Below the pieces are notes generated by a model, which searched no databases, was not told the DNA's origin, and saw only the letters and a list, made by a program, of their open reading frames with translations. Below, one piece after another: positions 38,151-48,997 of a stretch of 64,000 nucleotides of DNA. Location of the stretch: NCBI GenBank assembly GCA_007922195.1, contig ML681991.1:43292905-43356904 (forward strand). Reading direction: 5' to 3'. The DNA is from Podocnemis expansa (lineage: Eukaryota > Chordata > Testudines > Podocnemididae). Each line of letters opens with the position of its first letter. The first letter of the stretch is position 1. Made by a program: the position numbers and the translations under genes.

Positions 38151-38366
38151 CAGTGTTTCCCAACCAGTGTGCCATGGCACACACATGTGCCATCAGGTCT
38201 GAGCAGGTGTGCCACAAAATTTTTTGAAAAACTACTCAAAGAGCTCTGGATTGGCTCATTGGCTTATGAATATTCATAAGTTCATTTGGAAAGGATATGG
38301 TGGTGTGCCTCAAATTAATTAAAGGTAGCAAGGTGTGCCACGGCAGAGAAAATATTGGGAACCATG
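38151..38366 (+). mobile_element. hAT-type element, 'cagtgtttcccaaccagtgtgcc' family, copy 1
   Basis: Ends cagtgtttcccaacc and attgggaaccatg (one base lost). Flanks ctctacat and ccctacac agree at six of eight bases. The interior (agcaggtgtgccacaaaatt, ggtggtgtgcctcaaattaa) matches copies at 53841-54029 and 58820-59028. Confidence 0.78.
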
Positions 38367-38369
38367 CCC

Positions 38370-39735
38370 TACACCCATAAAAATCTTGAGGTTCGAAAGA
38401 ATAACATTTGGGATGTTTATTATTTGTCTTATGACATTTGAAGCTTTTGGACTTTCAAGCCTTCCTCTGCAACCAGCCCCTGAAGGCTGAACTTTTCTGA
38501 ACAAGTTACAGCAAAGAGCCTCAGTTAAAGTTACATGACTCCAGGTGTTGGGGCTTTAAAAAGCACCAAAATAGTGCAAGACCCACCCTAAAATTGTGAG
38601 CATAATTTGTCAATGCTGCTGATCAGTGGATTGAGGAGAAAGGCACGTTTTAAACATTTGGACACTAAGGGGTAAAAGCTGAGAGTGAGTATTGAAAGTT
38701 TATGTTACTTCAGTAATTAATCAGTACCAATGCAAAGAGTATTTGGTTCACATTTAAATCTCCTCAGACCCCACTCCCTGCAGCATATACCATCCAAATG
38801 AGTCAGCACAGCAGGAGATGGGATTGGCCTGGTTCTGTATACAGCAGACAGTGATGTTAGATCAAGCACTCTTGGAAGGCTGCTAGAGAAATTTCTTTAC
38901 TTCTCAGTATTCAGAATGATAAAACAGAGAGAGAGCAAACAGGCTGCTCCCTAAGACAAAGATGAACAATAATGTACCTTACTCTAACTGGCTCACTGTA
39001 GCTTCACTGCCACCAAGCCCAGATCCCAGGTTTCCCTATGTGAACCCCCATAGCTTGAAAACAGGACCCAGAAATCAATCGTCTGTGAAATTTAAAGAGA
39101 CAGCTTACAATTTTAATACCCTTTACAATACAATCACACACTCCAAGAATAAATAGAACCTTCAGACCCTGGTTTCCCTCAGCTTTAAACGGAAGAGATT
39201 ACAGGCCCCATCCTCAGGACCTCAGAGGGGATCCATGGAGATGAGGATGGAGGTAGCCTACCATCTCTTTCAAACACTCAAGACCTCACCCTGCAGTGAT
39301 GGTATCCCAGTTTGACAGGGGTTTGTAATTCTCTGCAGTCTTCATGATGCTTCCCAGGTGGTCTCCTCCAGCCCCACAGCAATTCTCTCTCCTGCCGTTA
39401 CTGGAGATTTACACTACCCTAAGTACAAAGAAAATCTGGCCCCTTGTGCGGGCTGGGAAGCAGAAACATGCTTTTGTTATCTCATCCCTACTCCAAGTTC
39501 TATTGCGATCTACGCAGCCAGAAGCTCTGCCTGCTCACATCTGGCATCCATAGGAGCAGCCCAGGGATTAAAGTAAGCCAAAACACCTCCTAACACCATT
39601 CTGGGGCCCACAAATTTGAGGGGCCAGTGTTCCAGGACCTGAAACTGCCCTGCCCTGGTCCAGAGACTGCAGCCAGGCTGGTGTAGTTTTCAAATCTCCT
39701 GCACTGAGCATGCTCAGATATGTGCTAAGGGCAGG
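38370..39735. other. Intergenic, no gene recognised
   Basis: No supported feature. Confidence 0.4.
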
Positions 39736-39739
39736 AGCA

Positions 39740-40435
39740 GCCTGGTGAGGGAGCAGCTCCAGCCGCGTAAAGGGGGCAAGGGGGAGGTCAGTGGGCAGGT
39801 CAGGGAAGGGATTCAGGAAGCTGGGGGGTGGGCAGCCAGGGAAGTGTCCCTGGGGATTGGGAAGCCAGCAGTGAGGTGGCCAGGTCAGGGAAGGAGGTTG
39901 GGGAGCAGCAGGCAGGTGGGGAAGGGGACTGGGAGCATTGGAGAGCCAGCGGGGAAGGTCCCGAGGGTCAGGGGGCCAGATGACGGGCAGGTCTGGAAAA
40001 GGGACGGGGGAGCCGGGGAGCCAGAAGGTGGGCGAGGAAGGCACCCAGGGGTCAGGAACTCATGGAAGGGGTCAGGTCAGGTCAGTGGGGAAGGGGCTCA
40101 AGGGTCAGGTTCTGACACCCAACCTGGCAGGGATTCCAGGTTAGGGGCCTGTGGGCGTTGGGAGCCGGTGGAGCAGGAAAGGGGCCAGGGGTTGGGAAGT
40201 CAGTGGGTTGGGGAAAAAGGCCAGGGTCAGGAGACAGCAGGCAGGCGGGTTGGGTGTTGCGGAAGGGTCCCAGGGGTCAGGGAGTCAGTGGGTTGGGGAA
40301 GGGGGGCTGGGGACCTGGCAGGTGGGTGCATTGGGGAAAGGGGCCAGGGAGCCAGCGGGCAAGTGGGGTGGGAAAGGAGCTAGCAGGTGGGCAGGGTGAG
40401 GAAGGGTCCCAGGGGTCAGGGAGTCATGGGAATCT
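39740..40435. repeat. G-rich minisatellite
   Basis: A degenerate unit of a few tens of bases recurs throughout, with phrases ggtcagggagccagc, gggcaggtggggaagggg and cccaggggtcaggga in changing order. It keeps several frames open on both strands, but none has gene features. Confidence 0.8.
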
Positions 40436-40977
40436 GTGTCAGTGATTATATATTTCAGTGGTCACATGTAGCAAATTATTTTTTTTGCTTGTGCTTAGGA
40501 GGTGAAAGACTCAGGAAATGATTTTATTTTTCTGGATTTTTTCCCCCATCTTTGTTCTCGTTTTGCTGATTTCATGCTAGTAATGATAATAATGTCCTGG
40601 GTGGAGACAGCAGCTCCTCCATTACAGATCCAAGGACTCATGCACACTTCCCAATCATTCTAGAGACTAAAACGTGAATTATTTGAAATGTGTTTTATTG
40701 CACAGAGCTTATTTGCCCTGTACGTACATTCCACAGACACACTCACTATTCATAGGAAGCCCACTACCCATTTTTTTCTAAAATATCTAATAAAGTGGAT
40801 CTTCAAAACTGTTCCAGTTTGGGAATAACCAAGTATAACCAATATTTTGTAGTAGGTTAGATTTTGTCTTTTTATTGTCCTGATCTTTATTTTAAAATCT
40901 GGGTTTAATTTATTAAACTGAGCAAGGTGCACAGTGCCCCACCAAGGCCAACTTAGATTTTGGAGGCTAAAACAAGA

Positions 40978-41058
40978 TGATCATAGAATCACGGAACTGA
41001 AAGGGACCATGAGAGCTCACTGAGTCCAGTTCTCTGCATTCGTACCAGGACTAAGTAC
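40978..41058 (-). mobile_element. CR1 3' end fragment, minus strand
   Basis: Text tcatagaatcacggaactga, then aagggaccatgagagctcac, then gagtccagttctctgcat is the reverse complement of a CR1 3' terminus. Confidence 0.65.
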
Positions 41059-41059
41059 C

Positions 41060-41262
41060 GTCTAAAGGGGTGCAGGGAGCGGTATATGAGGCCAGGATTA
41101 GGGATGCGGGTGGAGAGGGGGCAACGTGTGAGACCAGAAGGTGGGGGGCAGAAGGGGTAGTGTGTGAGACGAGGATCAGGGCTCCGGGGGCAGAGGCAGA
41201 TTGTGAGGCCAGGATTGAGGTTAGGGAGGTGCAGAGCGTGAGGCCAGGACTGGGGCCAGTAT
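41060..41262. repeat. Short minisatellite, four to five units of about 45 bp
   Basis: The unit gtgtgagaccaggattaggg followed by a G-rich block (ggggcagaggg) recurs at about 41085, 41125, 41163, 41200 and 41238. Confidence 0.75.
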
Positions 41263-41399
41263 TTTTAGGGAGCGACAACAAATGCATATGGTGCTCAGAA
41301 GTGGTTGCTAATGCCTACCTGGGCTGGGGCCCGCCCATGCATGAAGGGGGCCCAAATACAGGAAAGGGGCCCATCAAATTATACTTTAACCATTGAAGC

Positions 41400-43305
41400 A
41401 GCCCATCAACTAGTAAGATCCAGTTTAAAAAGTGACTGTGTGAACAAGCATCCAGTCAGAATGAGGCACCTAGTGTAGCTCAGAGTCCTGTCTGCTCCCT
41501 CTGGGAGCCTTTGTATTTTAAAAGCTAGTTCATGACTGTCACTCAGCGCTGCAAGGCATGCACATTCATGCAAACGGGAGCCAGGCAGGGGTTGAAGTAT
41601 AATTTGGTGGCCCCGGAACCCTCCCAAACAGGTGGCCCCCTGCTCTGGCATGGGGGGCCCCCCAACACCCATACCCAAAATCCACCCCCTACCCCCATAC
41701 CCACCCCCAGACACACAGATAAACAGACAGACAGACATGGCCACCTCCAGACAGAGAGAGAGAGAGACAGACACAGTCACCCCACCCCACCGAAAGCCCT
41801 TCCTGGGCTGTTTGCAGGCTGCCAGACTGGCTGGAAGCTGCTTCCAGCCACCAGCTGCTCCGCCCTGCAGGGGAAGATTCACACACTCCTGCCACAGCTC
41901 TCTGCTGGCCGGGTTCAGGTGGAACAGGGTTTAAGGTGGAGCTATTGGAACGCTGCATTCCCTCCGCTCGTGCTATTTTTAGCGAGGCCCTGGAACGCAG
42001 CGTCCGGTGCCTTCCTCTATTGTTAGGGGCCCCTGAACACTGCCAGCCTAAAATAGGGGGGCCTGGAACTGCATTCTGGTGCATTCCCCCTTACTTTAAC
42101 CCCTGGAGCCAGGGTCTAGCCTGGCTCAAGCTTCATCAACAGTATTAACAAGCTCCCCCTGCAGGATGAGAGTCCACTTGGGCTACCATAGTGCAGCCCG
42201 GGGGGAGAGGTGTGTCCCAGCTAGAATGACCAGATTTTAGGGACAGTCCCAGTACTCAACACTTTTTCTTATATAGAAACCTATTACCCACAACTCCCAT
42301 CTTCATTTTTCGTGTTTGTCATCTGGGCACCTAATCCCAGCCAAGGTGGGTGGCAGAAAGGGCCCCTTCTGCTGTGTTCAATAGGCAGCCAGGCCTGAAG
42401 ACAGGCTGGCCCAGAAGAGTTTTTGGGTAGGCAACTGACTAGCAAAGGGTGCCACGGGCCTGCCAGGGCCTAGGAAGGGCGTTTAGTAGGGCTCCCATCA
42501 AAGAGACAAGCTTTGAGAGAACACTCAAGCACAGCTCCTCGCTGCTAAGCCACTAACTACTCCAGCTCTGTCAAGCCCCTAAAGGCCTGCTCCCCGCCAG
42601 CTAGCCTGTAGACTCCCAGGCAGCTGGGTGGAAACTGCTGTTTAGCACAGCTTGTCCTTCCCATGCCCCTGCTGTGTGTGTTCCTCATTGGCTACAGCTG
42701 GGCGCTCTTGGGGACAAAGATTGGGAGTTTTCTGACATAGGTACAGCCCCTGCCACAGTGGGGTTCTTCTGTGTAGGGTCTCTAGCCACAAAAAGTAACA
42801 AGCACCAGGGTAGAAAGTGCCTCTCCCAGAGTAGGCAAGGGATCCAAGCGTAGATTCTGTGCCCCTTAACAACAGCTAGAAGTCATTTTCTGGTATGGTT
42901 GTGACTAACTTGGGTGGGCCTGAGCTACTTGCTGCTCAGGGCTGGCGCAACGCAATAAGCTGTGCAGGGGGGCGCCGATGCTTTAGGGGCACCAAAATGG
43001 GGTGCATGCCATTGTGCGGCACTATTACATTATTCGTATGCACCGGCATCTACTGCACTTGCACGGGGGCACCATCAACACTAGTGCCATTCCTGTTCCT
43101 GCTTCTGGCTGAAGGTACGGTGAAGGCAAGCAATTCAATAAGCTGAAAGCTGCTGTGACTCTAGTTGCCAGGTAGAAAGTTGAGTGTAACTTCTACCTGG
43201 GAGCTCAAGCATTGTGTTTGGCCTATCGCATCACTTGCCTGAAGTAACATGCTAGGCCCAAATGCTGCTCGCTGATACTCCAGTGGCCAAGCAAAAAGTT
43301 TAGTG
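41400..43305. other. Intergenic, no gene recognised
   Basis: Includes an AG/AC-rich tract near 41720-41775 (cagacagacagaca, then agagagagagaga). No exon series or transposon ends supported. Confidence 0.4.
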
Positions 43306-43310
43306 TGTGG

Positions 43311-43457
43311 GCGTGGTGGAATCTCCATCTTTGGAGGTGTTTAAGGCCCGGCTGGACAAAACCATGACTGGGATGGTTTAGTGGGAGTGGTCCTGCCTCT
43401 GGCAGGGGGTTGGACTAGATGACCTATGAGGTCCCTTCCAACCCTAGGATTCTATGA
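43311..43457 (+). mobile_element. CR1 3' end, near-identical to the copy at 21614-21770
   Basis: The segment from gtggtggaatctccatcttt to ccctaggattctatga differs from the other copy at only a handful of positions over about 145 bases, so both come from one young CR1 subfamily. It is strongly 5'-truncated. Confidence 0.9.
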
Positions 43458-43459
43458 TC

Positions 43460-46400
43460 AGTCTCTCTGCTTTACTTAATATGCAGGGGCAAGCACCCAA
43501 TTGGGTAGGCCTGCTCTCAAAGAAGGTGGAGCCCTGGCCCACCCAGACCCACCCATAGCCATGCCTCTCCACTTACTCACCTGCAGGCTGATGAAGGGGG
43601 CTGGCACCTAGAAAGGCTTCCAAGCACTGGCTTTGGTTCTCCTCTGTTGCTTCCCAACTACTAAGTCTCCTCTTTATCAAACACATTCTCTTCTAGCCAC
43701 CCCATAGCCTTTTCCAAGTAGACAAAGCTCCAGGGTGCCCAGGAGGCTACTTATCAAAGCGATAAACCCAGACTTCAGTCAGGTGATTTTACAAAATGCT
43801 TTTCCCCTTTGCTTAGAAACCCTTGGAAAAGGGAGTTACTAAAAACACTCCTGCTGCAGCTGGGGGAACCTAGCCCAGGATGTGTATCCTGATGCAGGGA
43901 ATTACGTGCCCAATGGCTTTATAAAGCACTCTTCTCAGGGTAAGGTCTGTATGAGCATGTTCAGCTGACTATGCAGACTGTGGGAGGGCCCATGGACACA
44001 AGCACCACCTCTCCAAAAAGCCTGAGCCAGGCCCCCTCACATGGTGATGGGCTTAAGAAACCTAGCTGAATTTTAATAGCTGATTCAGGATCCTGAGGCC
44101 TGCTAGCAACTGAAAACCACTTCTTCAAGCTTGTCTCAGCACATAACTCTATGATACCAGGGCTTGGGGCTTGATGTAAACACATAACCAGCAAGTAACA
44201 AAGGCTAAAGGGGGCTTAGTGTCCCATCCCCCTGCCCCAGGCTCTGTCTTGTCTCTTCCTGAGCCAGCCTAGTCCAGCAGATGGAAAACCACATCCAATG
44301 TGGCAGGAGTCTCAAACTCAAATCACTATGAGGGCCATATGAGAACTAGTACATTAGTCTTAGGGCCACACCACTGAAACCTTTTCATACACCAATATTG
44401 CAAATATTGGTAACAAAAGTGTTGTTAGGGACTGCAGGAAATAGCTTTAGGGGCCATAGGGGGCCCATGGGCCACCCATTTGAGACCCCCACAGTAGGGC
44501 CAGGGTGAGGACAGAGCAAGAGGAGACTCCCACCAGTGGAGAGACAAGCATATCACGTACCATGCCCATGGACTCCAAATCTGTGAGCAGGGTGAGGCAG
44601 CTGGTCAGGCAAGAGCTCAGTTCTGTGGGACAGGAGCTAGCTCCAAGTGGGGAGTAAAGGATAGACTGGCTCCCCAAACACCTGCTGGCTGGGGCCTCCA
44701 CTCCATCCCAAGCCAGAGTCTGCAGTGACTGCCCCCACACCCACACCAGAGAGTACAGCCTGACAATCCCTGTGCCCAGAAAGCAGGCCTACCCACCCAT
44801 GAACCCCAGAGCAGGAACCCAGGCCCCACAGACCTGTCCTTCCATGTGGGTGGTAGGACAACTCCTCAGCCCAAAGGGGCTAGGCCCATATTTGTGGTGC
44901 AAAGGCCATAGCTGGGAGTACCAGGGCAGACACCTCTGTTAGCCAGTTTAGCATCTGATATGTCTTCCCTACCCCAGGACCAGGGCTCAGGTGGGTTTGG
45001 ACTCAAGACCTCAGCCCATGCAACAACATCCACCTTGGGTTTAAATTTTACTTAGCCCTCTCCCCATCCTGAAGACTTTCCACCCCCACAGGTAAATCCT
45101 GAGACTAGGCAACACAGTGATACAGCATGACTCCAGCTCCCAGTCCCAGCTGCAGTGCTGGCTATGGAAGGAACATCTGTGGCCAGTACAAAATTGAGCA
45201 AAGTCCCAAACAGCAAGAAGTCCTTTGCTCTGGAGGGCCCAAGGGCGCAGCCAGCCTGGTGGGTTTTCTAGGATATGCCAGAGTTGCTGGGTTGGAGTTC
45301 CAGATGGCAGCAGCCAGGGGGACTGGGAGGAAGTGCAGAGGGAAAACACGAAAGGGGGAGTTGTTCAAGTGAGGTCTGAAGGGAAGCAGAGGAGGGCAGG
45401 GCAAGAAGGAACAGACAGAGGAAAGCTGACATTTAATGCAGTTGCAGTGTGACAGGATCTGGAAGACAGACCATAAGGTTAGGAGCGGACCAGCCCAAAT
45501 CCTGACTCTGCTGCCTAGGTAGTGTGTGACGCTCAGCAAGTCACCACCCCATATTGTGCCTCACTTTCCCCATCTGTAACACCAGGGTTCTAATAAACTC
45601 ACCTACTGTCCAGGGCTGTGCTGAGGATGAGTTAGTCCCGACCAACATAGCACTGTGGCATCTATGGTGCTACATATTCCTATTTTAATTTTCTGGGGGG
45701 CAGGGCAGACAGGAGAAGGGAGGGGCTTTGGTTATTAGATGGTTTTGAGCTTGCTCATGTCCCTTGTGGCATGTTTTTTCTCCCCTCTGCCAGGTTTTTG
45801 CCAGTTGAATTCTCCAGCACACCCCATACCTGGGGCCACCCATCTAAGTGCTAACCAAGGCGACTGAAATGCCCAGGCAGGCTAGGGGGTTTAGACACAT
45901 ACCCTCAAGTAACTGAAATGTGCCCAGATCCCCCAGACTGCCTTACACATCTCAGCACAACACTGCTGTTCTGAAATGGATCACCGACCTCCTGCTTCCT
46001 TCCTGCCCCCTCACTAACACCACTCCTCTTCCCACATCCAATGCCTGCCCCCAGGTAGCAGCTGGTTCCAACACAGAGGGATGATCAGAACCTGCTCCAC
46101 ACTGGAGCCCTTCCCTTCACTACTTCAGGCAGCTCCTCCATGGCTTTGGGGACAAGCCCAAAGAAAGGCGAAAGTTGAGGCCTCATTACAGGGGACCCAT
46201 GTCTCACAGCAGGTACAACTGCAGGAGCTATATGGATGATTGGCCCTAGGAGAAAACATCTGTTCTTGTCTAAGCCCAGACTGCCAAATTTGTTTCACAG
46301 GGGCCTGATTTGGACCTATAGCAGAGCCCAAGGATGCTTGCCTGCCCTGACCCTGTCAGCCACGTTCTTTGCCAGCAGTTGCTGCAGAGAGCTGCCCCAC

Positions 46401-47136
46401 CATGCTCCCCAACTGGAGGGGCATGGGTACATGTAGAAGAGTGACCTATCACTTCCAGCACAGGCTAGATACGACTTGTGGCCCATAATGTTCTACTAGG
46501 CAGCTACGGACACACTCCTGTAGTTTTCTTTGTGGCCACTGGGTGGCGCCACAACATTGAAATCAGGCCTCAGCCCCAAGGCTTCTCCAACAGCCAGAGA
46601 TGTGTGAAGCTGTGCCCAGACAACAGATCAATGGGCCCATATAAGGCACAGGGCTGCCTTGCAGAGAAAGTGATGTGCACCAGTTACTTTGCTCAAGCCA
46701 CCGTAGTAGACCCAAGAGCACCGACACAGCTGCATCCACGCTGGCACCATATTTGCAGACATGGTGATAGCACAGCCCACAGGGCTCATTGCAGCACAGA
46801 AGCTGAGTGGTGCTGTGATTTCTTTCCCAGCAAATCGAGAGGGAAGGTGAACATCCTCTCTCAGTATGCAGAATGAGTAGTGTAGACACACTAGCACAGC
46901 AGGTTTTTTTTTTTAGAAAACACAAGTTGAGCTGTCACATGGACAGAAAGAACAGCATTCAGAAGGGAGATTGTCCTATCTCTCTACTGGCTCCCCCTGG
47001 AAACCCCTATGCCACAATGTGGCTGGTTCCCTCCAGCAGCTGGCCCCAGGCACCCTGCTGGGACAGTTTCCCCCTCTAAATGCTATGCTGGAGCCCTGAG
47101 TTTTCACAGGTGGCATCACCCCTGCAGAGAGGAGAC
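43460..47136. other. Intergenic with one hAT-like copy, no gene recognised
   Basis: Apart from the element at 44304-44492 I find no splice-consistent exons, RNA genes or repeats that I can name. Confidence 0.4.
44304..44492 (+). mobile_element. hAT-type element of the 'ggggtctcaaactcaaat' family
   Basis: Starts caggagtctcaaactcaaat and ends atttgagaccccca. The interior accactgaaaccttttcata, then caatattgcaaatattggta, then ggaaatagctttaggggcc matches the family at 14431 and 55177-56152. No matched target duplication found. Confidence 0.75.
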
Positions 47137-47139
47137 TAA

Positions 47140-47619
47140 GGCCATGTCCACACATAGACACTTATTTTGAAATAAATTAATTCAAAATAAAATTGTTATT
47201 TCAAATTAACATATCAAAATAAGCAAAAACTTCAAATCAAAATAGTAAGTCTGGACGCAGGACTTGCCATTTCTAATGAGGAGAAGGCAGCATGGGAGGT
47301 GTGGCAACATGGCCCCCTGGCAGGGCCATGTTGCCAGCCAATATATAGAAAAGGGAAGGCACCCTGGGAAGGAGAAGGGCAAAAGTGTTAGATCAAAATA
47401 ATGGTTATTTCAAAATAACACGTCCAAACGGCATTATTTCCAAACAACCATTTCAAAATAATGGCTATTTCGATTTCAGCCTAGGTTTTACTATTTCAAA
47501 ATAAGGTTTGTTATTTCGAAATGACGGGACTCGTCATTTCAAAATAATGAAACATCGTTCAGACACGACTTAAATCAAAACAGTCGTTTTGATTTAAAAA
47601 GCATTGTGTGGACACAGCC
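47140..47619. mobile_element. Palindromic DNA element of the 'TTTCGAAATAA' family
   Basis: Ends ggccatgtccacaca and tgtgtggacacagcc are inverted repeats. TAA flanks both sides (47137-47139 and 47620-47622), compatible with a 3-bp target duplication of PIF/Harbinger type. The arms are full of attattttgaaataa-like short palindromes. The unique core (atggccccctggcagggcca, ccaatatatagaaaaggga) is shared with 57387-57888. No coding frame; non-autonomous. Confidence 0.75.
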
Positions 47620-47913
47620 TAAGTGTTGTCATTATAGCAGCATCCCTCCCACCAGCAATTCTTCCCCACACGCCAGGGCACCACAGCTTGCTTTACCATG
47701 GCTTAGCCCCACTGGCTCAGCTCTCCCTCCAGCTGCTGTAATGGCCACAGCTCTCTGCACCACCTCAGGTAAGCTCAGGAGCAGGCCCAGAACACCACCA
47801 GCAGAGTTTGGCCCTAGGACACAAGGCCTAGCTCTGTCCAGCTGATGACTCTGGTGCTTGACTAACAAAAATCAGGTCCTGGCCTCCCAGGCAGGCCCAT
47901 TTCTTCTACCACT

Positions 47914-47919
47914 TTTATT
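47914..47919 (-). promoter_or_regulatory. CITED1: Candidate CITED1 poly(A) signal
   Basis: AATAAA on the minus strand (within gaaataaaagtgg), about 565 bases after the stop. It is the first good signal I see downstream. Confidence 0.5.
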
Positions 47920-48483
47920 TCAAAGCCAAACAGGACCAGCCACATATATCAGCACTGCCTCTCCCATCCCCGCTTCTCCCACAGCACAGGGCTTGTCTCT
48001 GCCCTAGAAAGAGTCAAAGGGCCTTGGAGGGATGGCAGCTCAGACCCCTAGGAGCTGCTTGAGGTACCCCTCTGAGACAGCCCATTTCAGGCTCCAGAAG
48101 GACGGTGTATGTCTCACATCGGTTTCCATTCCTATCTCTTCAGCTTCCACACTGCCATGTTCTCCTGCAGTCCTCTTCCTTCTCCAGCACCCAGGATTCA
48201 TCCTCCTTTCCCCCTTCTCCAGTGCCAGCCAGCCATGGGGAGGGTTTGGCCCTTCATGGCAAGGTGCAATCTGAGGAAGGCTTAGAGCAGCCTTGAGCAC
48301 CAGCAGAATGGCAGCAGCTGCCCTTCACAGTGGGTACACCCTCACTGAGGGAAGTCAGTAGGACACAGGCCCAGAGCCCTCTCCATTGGTGGGTGAGCCA
48401 GGGGCATCATGCCCATCTGCCCATGGCTGCCATCCTGTCAAAGTCTCCTGCTCGGCTTGTCGGCACACAGAGCCTGTTTGGTA

Positions 48484-48997
48484 TCAGCAGCTAGAAGGAA
48501 AATCTGCAGCAAAGTCAAACTCGTTCTGGCCCAGCCACAGCTCTGGGAGCTCATTGGCCCTGTCCAGGCCCAGTTCCACCACCAGTGACATCAGCACCTC
48601 CTCATCCACAGGATCAGAATCAATAATACCAGGGCTGTAGGCTCCAGCAGCGGGTGCCAGTGCCCCTTGGCCTAGGGGCTGGGCACCAAAGCCCCAGCCC
48701 TGGAGGGTGGGAGCCTCGGCTGGATGTCCTGAGACACCCATGGCATGGTACTGGCTGTTGAGTTTCTGCAGCTGCATGCTGGCTAGCAGGTGAGGGGCTG
48801 TCTGCAGCGTAAAGGAGGCCTGTTTGGATGGTGGGGGCGCAGCAGAGGGGCCCATCACACCCGCGCCAGCTATGTGGGGTCCTGTGCTGGCTTTGCTTGT
48901 GTTCATGCCCACGCCAGCATAGTGCAAGATGCCCACTGCATTGCAGTCCTTCATGCCCAGGCTGGGATAAACCAGAGAGCTCATCTCTTGCTGGGTC
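48484..48997 (-). CDS. CITED1: CITED1 exon 3 coding part
   Basis: Acceptor gacaactcctttttctcttc-cag. 514 bases, with all CITED family conserved regions and a TGA stop at 48486-48484. The reading frame also runs open upstream of the acceptor for 12 codons, but that is intron. Confidence 0.95.

Noticed and set aside
37502..38279. Open frames up to 191 codons in GC-rich intergenic DNA
   Set aside because: Overlapping frames on both strands, repeat-like phrases, no splice or promoter context; one runs into a hAT element.
39568..40445. Gly- or Pro-rich open frames up to 212 codons
   Set aside because: They are translations of a minisatellite in several frames and on both strands.
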